DNA of 5,537 nt from Desulfurellales bacterium. Its GTDB lineage: Bacteria; Campylobacterota_A; Desulfurellia; Desulfurellales; Hippeaceae. The translations under genes and the position numbers were made by a program. The stretch is taken from positions 1 to 5,537 of the forward strand of contig JAMOPP010000191.1 in NCBI GenBank assembly GCA_027064405.1. Direction: 5' to 3'. Below are positions 1-5,537 of the stretch, one piece after another. Every line of letters begins with the position of its first letter. Positions within the stretch are counted from its first letter, which is position 1. Under the pieces are notes generated by a model. That model did not search any database, had not been told where the DNA came from, and worked only from the letters and a program-made list of their open reading frames with translations.

Positions 1-90
1 TCAAACTAAGGCAAAAAATTCAAATAAGTTTAAACGGTTAGATTAGCGCAATAATACATATTTATATAATAACATCACGGCATTATTCTT
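1..90. other. Upstream intergenic stretch, no confident gene
   Basis: No convincing coding region is visible. On the plus strand two frames are open from the window edge, one to a TAG at 39-41 (about 12 codons) and one to a TAG at 44-46 (14 codons, Lys/Asn-rich). Either could be the tail of an upstream co-directional gene, but the pieces are too short to recognise. On the minus strand every ATG, GTG or TTG candidate I tried meets a stop within a few codons, so no divergent gene starts here. Positions 47-75 are almost pure A/T and could act as an UP-like element for the promoter at 91, which is inference. No stem followed by a T-run is obvious. Confidence 0.35.
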
Positions 91-119
91 TTGACTTTTA
101 AGAATTCTATTGCTATTAT
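91..119 (+). promoter_or_regulatory. Sigma70-type promoter with extended -10
   Basis: The -35 box TTGACT is at 91-96 (5 of 6 consensus bases), the spacer is exactly 17 bp, and the -10 box TATTAT is at 114-119 (5 of 6). It is preceded by TGC at 111-113, giving an extended -10. Transcription would be expected to begin about 6-8 bases past the -10, near 125-127. That lies at or just after the first ATG (123) and just before the second in-frame ATG (129) of the HD-GYP gene. The mRNA would then be leaderless or nearly so. No Shine-Dalgarno-like sequence precedes either ATG, which fits. The boxes are seen directly; the start site is inferred. Confidence 0.7.
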
Positions 120-122
120 CGT

Positions 123-2282
123 ATGTATATGGAAAATGAGAGTTGCAACCTTAAAGCCCTTAAAGCTCTTGCTGTAGTAAAGCATATAGTTACGAAAGAG
201 AATTGCTATAGAGAGTGCGAAAGCAGTGATTGGCAGTCGATTCTTAACGCATTATCGGATCTTTTTGATGTTGACGGGGCTTTTATAGGGTTTTGGAAAA
301 ACGGATTTATTGAGTTTAAATATTCATCATTGTCGATTTTAAATAAATACAATAAAATAAACCATCCGGAAATTTACAGAATACCTATCAAAAATAGGAT
401 AAATTTTAAAAAAGAAATAGAGAGCAAGGGATATGTATCAATAAACGACTACAATTTGTATGAATATGCTTTGGATAGTTGGAAAAAGATTGGCTTAAAA
501 TCTTTTCTTGCCGTAGCCATAAAATCTAAAGATATGTATGGCACACTCCATCTTATCAGTATAAAAAAACAACACACTTTTAGTGAAGATGACAAAAGGA
601 TTCTGACGGCTGTGGCTGAGGTAATAGCTTCTGAGTTTGATAAGGATAAACTGCTTGAAAAAATAGACAGAGAAAGAAGAATTAATCTTCAGCGGATGCA
701 ACTGATAAGTTCGATTAAAAACCCTTACGGAAAATCCGATTATGAAATCAAGGAGTGGATTTTATCAACAATTAGAAAAATTAAAGATGTAGTAAATGTC
801 AACACAGTGAGTTTTACATATCCTGACGAAAACATATACCTTGTTTCAAATAAAAAAACCGTATTTCACGATGACCCTAAAATGTTTCAAGATTCCGTTG
901 TATGTGACGCATTTAAACAAAATATTAATAAAATTACAATACTGAACAATACACACAAAACGGACTGTATATGTATGGCTTCAGATGTTAAAAGTATCAT
1001 ACTTTTACCCGTAATGCACAATGGTAAAACTCTATCGATAGTTGGTCTCGGACTGGGAGAAAATGGCTCCGGTAAAATAACACAGGAGAACTTAGAATTC
1101 ATATCGACCCTTTTTAGATATTTTGCAGCTATAATATATGCATCCAAGCATCTAATGCAACTTTCAAACCAACTTTCAACAACAGAAGAGGGCTTAATAA
1201 AAGCATTCTCATCGTCAATTGAAGCAAAAGACCCGTATACAAAAGGACACTCAGAACATGTTGCGATATACGCCAAAAAGATAGCACAAGAATACGGACT
1301 AAACGATAATGAGCAATATTTTTTATATACGGCCGGTTTACTACACGATATAGGCAAGATAGGCATACCGGACAATATACTTATAAAACCCGGCAGTTTA
1401 TCCGAAAATGAATACAAGATTATGAAATATCATCCTATATTTTCTTATGAGATAGTTAAAAATATTCCCAAACTCAGCACTATTTTGGATTTTGTAAGAC
1501 ATCATCACGAAAAATTGGACGGAAGCGGATACCCTGACGGATTAAAGGGTGATGAAATTAGCATAGGGGCAAGAATACTCGCCATAGCGGATATATTTGA
1601 TGCGTTGACAACGATAAGACCTTATAGAAAACATTTAAGTTGCGATGAGGCTATAAAAATAATGGAATCGGAACCCATAGACCAGGACATTTTATCAAAA
1701 ACAAAGGATTTTCTAAAGGAATCGTATCTAAACGAATTGAGCTTTGAAACAGACCCTGAATATAACGATATTTATAAAATTAGAAAAAGTATAATAGATG
1801 AAGATTATATGACCGGACTATTAAGAAGAAACGGGCTTATTGACGGTGTCAATAGATATATTAAACAGGGTGAAAAATTTACGCTATTTATGATTGATAT
1901 AAAAAACATTTCTTACATAAATTACAAATATGGTGTTGAAATCGGGGATAAAATTATATTATTTATTGCAGAGGGATTAAAAAAATTAAAGAAGATAGAC
2001 GCAGTCTCAAGAACGGGTGCAGATACTTTTATGTTTGTCTATACAGGAACCAATCAGGAATCATTTAAAGAGCTAATCAATGCAGAAATTAAGAAGGGTA
2101 TGATGCAAAACTTAAAACAGTCAAGTTGTGTGATAAACATACAGGATGCGCTGAAAAATATAGGATGCCACATAACATACACAACATATCCCGACGAATC
2201 ACAAAGTGCGGAAGAACTGATTTATAAATGCATAATTAAAAAAAGAGAGCTCAAAAAAGACAGTGAAAGCATACTTCCTTAA
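123..2282 (+). CDS. GAF-GAF-HD-GYP phosphodiesterase with degenerate C-terminal GGDEF domain
   Basis: Predicted cytoplasmic cyclic-di-GMP phosphodiesterase of the HD-GYP class, 719 residues. Two GAF-like sensor domains (about 25-170 and 206-342) are joined by a charged helical linker (about 171-205). The HD-GYP domain (about 352-515) keeps the expected metal and signature residues: H376, H408-D409, H437, HHHE at 460-463, GYP at 469-471, and DIFD at 490-493. It should therefore be catalytically competent. Residues about 555-715 resemble a GGDEF domain (MTGLLRR near 563, IDIK near 591-594, a TYPDE segment near the end), but the active-site motif reads GADTF at 632-636. Diguanylate cyclase activity is thus probably lost; it may bind GTP or only support folding. 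No signal peptide or membrane segment is seen. The start is uncertain: ATG 123 lies at or upstream of the predicted transcription start, so ATG 129 (717 residues) may be the real one. A stop at 99-101 excludes a longer N-terminus. The 3' end overlaps the next gene by 20 bp. The ligands of the GAF domains are unknown. Confidence 0.93.
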   Translation: MYMENESCNLKALKALAVVKHIVTKENCYRECESSDWQSILNALSDLFDVDGAFIGFWKNGFIEFKYSSLSILNKYNKINHPEIYRIPIKNRINFKKEIESKGYVSINDYNLYEYALDSWKKIGLKSFLAVAIKSKDMYGTLHLISIKKQHTFSEDDKRILTAVAEVIASEFDKDKLLEKIDRERRINLQRMQLISSIKNPYGKSDYEIKEWILSTIRKIKDVVNVNTVSFTYPDENIYLVSNKKTVFHDDPKMFQDSVVCDAFKQNINKITILNNTHKTDCICMASDVKSIILLPVMHNGKTLSIVGLGLGENGSGKITQENLEFISTLFRYFAAIIYASKHLMQLSNQLSTTEEGLIKAFSSSIEAKDPYTKGHSEHVAIYAKKIAQEYGLNDNEQYFLYTAGLLHDIGKIGIPDNILIKPGSLSENEYKIMKYHPIFSYEIVKNIPKLSTILDFVRHHHEKLDGSGYPDGLKGDEISIGARILAIADIFDALTTIRPYRKHLSCDEAIKIMESEPIDQDILSKTKDFLKESYLNELSFETDPEYNDIYKIRKSIIDEDYMTGLLRRNGLIDGVNRYIKQGEKFTLFMIDIKNISYINYKYGVEIGDKIILFIAEGLKKLKKIDAVSRTGADTFMFVYTGTNQESFKELINAEIKKGMMQNLKQSSCVINIQDALKNIGCHITYTTYPDESQSAEELIYKCIIKKRELKKDSESILP

Positions 2283-3231
2283 AAAAATCCTTGAACTCGT
2301 ACCTACATTTTTTGGCATCACTATTATAATTTTTATCGTTATACACTTGGCGCCGGGCAATCCCGTAAATTCGATGGGCACATTCAATCCGAATATATCT
2401 CAAGAATCCCTTGAACATATGAAAAAACTGTACCACTTAAATGACCCTTTATACATTCAATATCTTGAATGGTTGCACTCTTTTTCAAACCTTGATTTTG
2501 GAAAAAGCTTAGTTGACGGTGTGGGTGTTACCGCAAAAATAGCTCAAAGACTACCGGTAACAATAGGAATTAATGTAATAGTGCTCGTTCTATCTTTAAT
2601 CATTTCCATACCCATAGGTATTATAAGTGCACTGAAAAAGAATTCGTCAACAGATAAATTTTTTACACTTTTTGTATTTAGCGGATATGCAATGCCGTCT
2701 TTCTGGATTGCTCTGCTTTTAATGATACTTTTAAGTGTAAAATGGCACATTCTTCCGCTTTCAGGACTTCATTCTTTCAATATTAAGCCCGGCAGTTTTA
2801 ACTATTACATAGATTTATCAAAACATCTTATTATTCCTGTTTTTATAGGTGTTTTTGGCTCTTTGGCAGGCTTTTCAAGATACATAAGAAAAGAGGTTAT
2901 TGAAGTTTTGGAAAAAGATTTTATCAAGATGCTGTATCTAAGAAAAATCAGCAAAAAAAGGATTTTATACATACATGCACTGAAAAACGCTATGCTTCCT
3001 TTGGTAACAATACTCGGACTTTCCATACCTGCACTCATAGGAGGAAGCGTAATCATAGAATCAATCTTCGCAATACCCGGTATGGGTCAACTGTTCTATT
3101 ATTCCGCAATGGCAAGAGATTATCCTACAATAATGGGTATCTTAACAATTAGTACAATATTAACTCTATTGGGTAATTTAATAGCAGACATATCTTATGC
3201 ACTTATAGATCCTCGCATAAAGTATTCTTAA
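2263..3231 (+). CDS. OppB/DppB-family ABC transporter permease
   Basis: Inner-membrane permease subunit of a peptide/nickel-type ABC importer, 322 residues, the usual family length (about 305-340). Family hallmarks are visible. There is an N-terminal transmembrane helix (about 9-29) followed by the APGNP segment (30-34). A periplasmic stretch and several further helices follow. The cytoplasmic EAA-type coupling loop lies around 205-240 (LRKISKKR followed by HALKNAMLP), which contacts the ATPase. A GGSVIIE segment (260-266) runs on to a PGMGQL motif, and the C-terminus is the typical DPRIK. Translation starts at GTG, 20 bp inside the end of the HD-GYP gene, and no close alternative start exists. 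The only purine-rich sequence upstream is GAGAG near 2245, rather far away, so translational coupling is likely. No DppC-type permease, ATPase or substrate-binding protein follows, so its partners must be encoded elsewhere. Substrate (dipeptide, oligopeptide, nickel, glutathione and so on) cannot be told from the sequence. Confidence 0.92.
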   Translation: MKAYFLKKILELVPTFFGITIIIFIVIHLAPGNPVNSMGTFNPNISQESLEHMKKLYHLNDPLYIQYLEWLHSFSNLDFGKSLVDGVGVTAKIAQRLPVTIGINVIVLVLSLIISIPIGIISALKKNSSTDKFFTLFVFSGYAMPSFWIALLLMILLSVKWHILPLSGLHSFNIKPGSFNYYIDLSKHLIIPVFIGVFGSLAGFSRYIRKEVIEVLEKDFIKMLYLRKISKKRILYIHALKNAMLPLVTILGLSIPALIGGSVIIESIFAIPGMGQLFYYSAMARDYPTIMGILTISTILTLLGNLIADISYALIDPRIKYS

Positions 3232-3283
3232 TCCATAAAGACACTACATCTCAACACCACATTCTTTAAAACAAAAAACTTTC

Positions 3284-3312
3284 TTGACTTTATTTTTATT
3301 TAAGGTTAGTAA
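3284..3312 (+). promoter_or_regulatory. Possible promoter of the MscS-Gate-Gate unit
   Basis: TTGACT at 3284-3289 matches the -35 box used at 91-96. At 17 bp spacing the -10 candidate is TAGTAA (3307-3312), a poor match; TAGTAAT can be read as TATAAT with one extra G. The distance from TTGACT to the first ATG (32 bases) and to a second in-frame ATG (38 bases) equals that of the HD-GYP gene. An AAGG at 3302-3305 lies 10 bases before ATG 3316 and may act as a weak ribosome binding site, in which case a longer transcript from further upstream would be needed. The -35 is convincing, the -10 is not. Confidence 0.4.
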
Positions 3313-3315
3313 TCT

Positions 3316-4407
3316 ATGGTTATGGAAATTCTTAAAAAACTTCAAGAAATTTTAAGTCTTCATATATCAGGCTTATCCGTAAGTAGGTTAGTGATAGCGT
3401 TTACGATACTTTTTCTTTTTCTGCTCTTTAAACAAATTTTTTCAAGAATCATAGTAGGCATTTTAAGAAAATTAACCAAAAAAACTAAAACGACAATAGA
3501 TGACAAACTACTCGAAATTATCGAAAAACCACTAAAATTCATAATAGGTATTCTTGGATTCTATTTCGCCGCCATTACCTTAAATCTTGGAGATAGTTAC
3601 AACAGTATATTTTTAAAATTTTTAATATCCTTTATTATTTTTGATATAACCTGGGCATTGTATCGTGCAGAAAAAATGTTTACACTTGCGGCAGAATCGT
3701 TCTTTAAAAAAAATAACTACGCTTTAGGGCTTGGATTTATACCGTTTTTTAATAAATTTATAAAATTCTCGGTTATTACTTTCGGCACAATATTAATAGT
3801 GCAGGAGTGGGGATACAACATAGGAGCAATTATAACAGGTCTTGGAATAGGAGGCTTGGCGGTAGCATTAGCAGCCAAAGACACACTTGCCAATCTTTTC
3901 GGAAGTATTATGATTCTATTTGACAGACCATTTATGATAGGCGACTGGATTTTAATGTCTGATATTGAAGGCATTGTTGAAGACATAGGTTTTAGAAGCA
4001 CAAAAATTAGAACTTTTGCAAATTCTTTGGTTTCTGTTCCTAACTCGCATGTTGCAAACGGCTCAATAGAAAATTTTTCCAAAAGGAACAAACGAAGAAT
4101 TAAATTTGTTGTAGGTGTTACATACTCAACAAAGAAAGATACACTCAATCAAGCTGTAAAAAATATACGAAATATGTTGGAAAATCATCCTGACATACAT
4201 AAAGATGTTATACATGTCTATTTTACGGAATTTGCGGACAGCTCTTTAAATATATTCATATACTGCTTTACAAAAACTACTGTTTGGTCTAATTTCCTTT
4301 CGGTTAGACAAGATGTGAATTTCAAAATAATGGAAATAATGGAAGAACTCAATATTGATTTCGCTTTTCCTTCAATGTCTGTCTATTTAGAAAAAAATAA
4401 TGAATAA
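3316..4407 (+). CDS. MscS-family mechanosensitive channel (YnaI/MSL-like)
   Basis: Predicted inner-membrane small-conductance mechanosensitive channel, 363 residues, opening under membrane tension to release small solutes during osmotic downshift. About five membrane segments are visible (about 24-44, 73-90, 98-116, 140-165 and 167-200), more than the three of E. coli MscS and typical of the YnaI/plant MSL group. The pore helix begins with GLGIGGLAVALAAKD at 175-189, the Gly/Ala-packed helix of this family. DRPFMIGDWI (203-212) enters the beta domain, with the usual VPNS segment downstream and a C-terminal alpha/beta domain. ATG 3316 follows a weak AAGG; ATG 3322 is an alternative that would remove two residues. 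The stop overlaps the next ATG by 8 bp (ATGAATAA), which points to an operon with the two Gate proteins. An A8 run at 3706-3713 and an A7 run at 4391-4397 lie in the frame, which reads through intact. Assigning it to YnaI rather than another MscS branch rests on the motif and helix count. Confidence 0.94.
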   Translation: MVMEILKKLQEILSLHISGLSVSRLVIAFTILFLFLLFKQIFSRIIVGILRKLTKKTKTTIDDKLLEIIEKPLKFIIGILGFYFAAITLNLGDSYNSIFLKFLISFIIFDITWALYRAEKMFTLAAESFFKKNNYALGLGFIPFFNKFIKFSVITFGTILIVQEWGYNIGAIITGLGIGGLAVALAAKDTLANLFGSIMILFDRPFMIGDWILMSDIEGIVEDIGFRSTKIRTFANSLVSVPNSHVANGSIENFSKRNKRRIKFVVGVTYSTKKDTLNQAVKNIRNMLENHPDIHKDVIHVYFTEFADSSLNIFIYCFTKTTVWSNFLSVRQDVNFKIMEIMEELNIDFAFPSMSVYLEKNNE

Positions 4408-4843
4408 AGCGCAGATTAAGACAAACTTAAACAATGGATTTAAAAACGGTTTTAGTGTTTCTTTTAAACTGATAAAAACCATAATCCCCTTTTATATAGC
4501 TATAGATTTATTAAATCATACGAGGTTTGCCAAAGTTCTCGGAGATACTCTCTCCCCTTTTATGAGTATATTCGGATTAAGCGGTAAAATGTCCCTTGCA
4601 ATCATAAGTGGCTATCTCGTGAATCTCTATGCCGCAATAGCGGTTCTTATACCACTTCACCCGGATTGGAAGGAGGTGACCATTGTCGGACTTATGACCG
4701 GAATAGCACACAATCTCGTGGTTGAGGGAGCGATTCTCCACAAAACGGGTATGAATGCATTTTTAACAATTTCAATAAGAATAGCAGTTTCAATATTTGC
4801 AGGTATATCTTTAAATCTTCTATTTAAGGTCATTTATGGGTAA
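4400..4843 (+). CDS. Small Gate-domain (nucleoside recognition/SpmA-B-like) membrane protein, first of a pair
   Basis: Integral membrane protein of 147 residues resembling the nucleoside-recognition 'Gate' domain found in spore maturation proteins SpmA/SpmB and in nucleoside transporters. Hydrophobic segments lie at about 24-39, 62-86, 93-112 and 118-145. Family-like features are the amphipathic LSPFMSIFGLSGKMS stretch (51-65), the small-residue helix G71 to L83, and the GIAHNLVVE segment with H104 and E109. It aligns over nearly its full length with the next gene product, so the two are paralogues, and each is only one Gate unit. The start overlaps mscS by 8 bp and has no Shine-Dalgarno of its own, so translation probably depends on termination of mscS. 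A near-perfect Shine-Dalgarno-like 10-mer occurs inside the gene at 4670-4679. The transported or bound molecule is unknown. Nothing here indicates sporulation; Gate pairs are known to occur in bacteria that do not sporulate. Confidence 0.8.
   Translation: MNKAQIKTNLNNGFKNGFSVSFKLIKTIIPFYIAIDLLNHTRFAKVLGDTLSPFMSIFGLSGKMSLAIISGYLVNLYAAIAVLIPLHPDWKEVTIVGLMTGIAHNLVVEGAILHKTGMNAFLTISIRIAVSIFAGISLNLLFKVIYG
4826..4829 (+). promoter_or_regulatory. Ribosome binding site of the second Gate gene
   Basis: AAGG lies six bases before ATG 4836, inside the end of the preceding gene. It supports this ATG as the start, giving the 8-bp ATGGGTAA overlap. It is the best-placed Shine-Dalgarno sequence in front of any gene in the window. 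Confidence 0.55.
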
Positions 4844-5285
4844 TCATATTTTATTGCATAGCGTATTGGGCAGTTTAAATCTATCCGTAAAACTTATTCT
4901 TATAATCGTTCCATTAATGATTTCATACGAATTCTTGGAAAACAGTAAAATTTTCAAAAAAATATTGAATTTTTTATATCTTTTTATAAAACCTATGGGA
5001 TTTTCAAAAAATGCAAGTATCTCGATGCTTACCGGAATATTTCTGGGTATTACCTACGGTTCGGGTATTTTAATAGCTCAATCTTCAAAAAACCGGATTA
5101 CAAAACTTGACGCAGCATTAACGGCAATATTCTTATCTATGTGCCATGCTGTCATAGAAGACACACTCATCTTCGTTGCAATAGGCGGAAATGGAGCATA
5201 TATGCTTATAACAAGGATAATAATAGCTACCCTCATAACATACATTTTATACAAATATATGTCATCAAAAATTTCACAAAGATAG
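4836..5285 (+). CDS. Small Gate-domain (nucleoside recognition/SpmA-B-like) membrane protein, second of a pair
   Basis: Integral membrane protein of 149 residues, paralogous to the preceding product. Matching landmarks are a proline in the first helix (P26, against P30 in the partner), KPMGFSKNAS (52-61) against LSPFMSIFGLSGK, the GIFLGITYGSGIL helix (67-79) against GYLVNLYAAIAVL, and CHAVIED (103-109) against AHNLVVE. H104 and the acidic residue at 109 fall at the same positions in both; this copy also has E108. It carries the GITYGSG version of the small-residue helix, which the first copy lacks, so the copies are not interchangeable and a heteromer is plausible. About four membrane segments (14-34, 60-82, 93-116, 121-142) and a basic C-terminus are visible. 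The gene overlaps its predecessor by 8 bp. Function beyond Gate-type membrane transport or recognition is unknown. Confidence 0.8.
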   Translation: MGNHILLHSVLGSLNLSVKLILIIVPLMISYEFLENSKIFKKILNFLYLFIKPMGFSKNASISMLTGIFLGITYGSGILIAQSSKNRITKLDAALTAIFLSMCHAVIEDTLIFVAIGGNGAYMLITRIIIATLITYILYKYMSSKISQR

Positions 5286-5289
5286 AACC

Positions 5290-5333
5290 AATCTATTATA
5301 ACCGAATAGTTATCATTACGGCTATAATAGATT
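5290..5333. repeat. Long inverted repeat (15-bp arms) just after the last Gate gene
   Basis: The left arm AATCTATTATAACCG (5290-5304) and right arm CGGCTATAATAGATT (5319-5333) pair at 14 of 15 positions around a 14-base loop. The single flaw, A5301 against C5322, is a mismatch in plus-strand RNA but a G-U wobble in minus-strand RNA. It begins four bases after the stop codon at 5283-5285. No T-run follows on the plus side, so alone it is not a classic terminator. It could protect the 3' end, act as a backup terminator for the convergent gene, or be a protein-binding palindrome. Confidence 0.65.
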
Positions 5334-5338
5334 TGTAG

Positions 5339-5370
5339 AAAAATACCGTGCAGCACACGGCATTTTATTA
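5339..5370. terminator. Bidirectional rho-independent terminator between convergent genes
   Basis: The left arm AAAATACCGTG (5340-5350), loop CAGCA and right arm CACGGCATTTT (5356-5366) form an 11-position stem with a GC core, broken only by A5345 against C5361. Read on the plus strand it is followed by a T-rich stretch ending ATT. Read on the minus strand the flaw becomes a G-U pair and the stem runs into a run of five Ts (complement of 5339-5343). It therefore fits best as the terminator of the minus-strand aminopeptidase gene, whose stop is at 5393-5395, while also able to stop transcription from the Gate genes. Confidence 0.8.
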
Positions 5371-5392
5371 AAACTCAAATTTTAAACAATCC

Positions 5393-5537
5393 TTAGTCCT
5401 CAAAAAACGCCTTGTATGCCTTATATGTTTCCAACAAATCTGTTTTTGAGGATATTTCATACGGAGAGTGCATAGAAAGCAAAGCAGGTCCGCAGTCAAT
5501 AACATCCATATTCCAATTTGCAAGATACTTAGCTATT
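5393..5537 (-). CDS. M18-family metalloaminopeptidase, C-terminal fragment
   Basis: The final 47 codons of a minus-strand gene are present, with the stop at 5393-5395; the rest lies beyond the window. The peptide contains DVIDCGPALLSMHSPYE followed by a helix ending KAYKAFFED. This matches the C-terminal signature of M18 aspartyl/aminopeptidase I-type zinc enzymes, in which the His of the SMHSP motif is a metal ligand. These cytosolic dodecameric enzymes remove N-terminal, often acidic, residues from peptides. The gene is convergent with the Gate genes and is probably unrelated to them in expression. The window edge, not a mutation, causes the truncation. The family call rests on a short but very characteristic segment. 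Confidence 0.82.
   Translation of the reverse strand, partial: IAKYLANWNMDVIDCGPALLSMHSPYEISSKTDLLETYKAYKAFFED

Noticed and set aside
76..87. CACGGCATT also found in the right arm of the terminator at 5356-5364, suggesting a second terminator copy upstream
   Set aside because: No matching left arm (CCGTG-type) occurs upstream in 1-75, so no stem can form; a shared 9-mer is unremarkable.
887..1417. A 176-codon open frame on the minus strand inside the HD-GYP gene
   Set aside because: It is antisense to the second GAF and the catalytic core, which match known families, and its own translation shows no recognisable domain.
3706..3713. A8 run in mscS as a possible frameshift or pseudogene sign
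   Set aside because: The reading frame is intact on both sides and the protein aligns with the MscS plan throughout.
3717..4148. A 143-codon open frame on the minus strand inside mscS
   Set aside because: It overlaps the highly conserved pore helix and beta domain of MscS; the opposite-strand frame is a by-product of codon bias.
4400..5285. Sporulation genes spmA/spmB
   Set aside because: The similarity is to the shared Gate domain; both proteins are shorter and there is no sporulation context.
5141..5338. Plus-strand open frame running through the end of the last Gate gene and into the palindrome
   Set aside because: It lacks a ribosome binding site, is His/Arg/Ile-rich without domain character, and overlaps a well supported gene in another frame.

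Overview
The window is AT-rich (roughly one third G+C by eye), with heavy use of AAA, ATA and AGA codons and tightly packed, overlapping genes. It contains a c-di-GMP-type HD-GYP regulator, an OppB/DppB-type ABC permease and paired half-size nucleoside-recognition ('Gate') membrane proteins. This suggests a low-GC, probably Gram-negative, environmental or anaerobic bacterium. Deferribacterota-like or Desulfurella/Hippea-like lineages are my best guess, but this is inference from gene content and composition only. I see no phage, IS element, CRISPR array, rRNA or tRNA.

Layout. Positions 1-90 hold no clear gene; at most they contain the last few codons of an upstream plus-strand gene. A strong sigma70-type promoter (TTGACT, 17 bp spacer, extended -10 TGCTATTAT) lies at 91-119, directly against the start of a 719-residue GAF-GAF-HD-GYP-degenerate GGDEF protein (123-2282). 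Its 3' end overlaps by 20 bp a GTG-initiated DppB/OppB-family permease (2263-3231), which has no partner permease, ATPase or binding-protein gene beside it. After an 84-bp gap with a second TTGACT box comes a three-gene overlapping unit: an MscS/YnaI-like mechanosensitive channel (3316-4407) and two paralogous small Gate-domain membrane proteins (4400-4843 and 4836-5285). Both junctions in this unit are 8-bp ATGnnTAA overlaps. The unit ends at a convergent boundary made of two stem-loops (5290-5333 and 5339-5370). Beyond it, on the minus strand, is the C-terminal end of an M18-family metalloaminopeptidase (5393-5537, cut by the window edge).

How the genes may work together (inference). The first pair couples c-di-GMP hydrolysis translationally to one transporter subunit. 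The second unit looks like a membrane module in which two half-size Gate proteins probably assemble into one heteromeric transporter or channel, made in fixed ratio with a mechanosensitive channel. The most interesting points are the MscS-Gate-Gate unit, the orphan permease coupled to the HD-GYP gene, the start-proximal promoter that predicts a leaderless mRNA, and the two 3' hairpins that pair fully only in minus-strand RNA.
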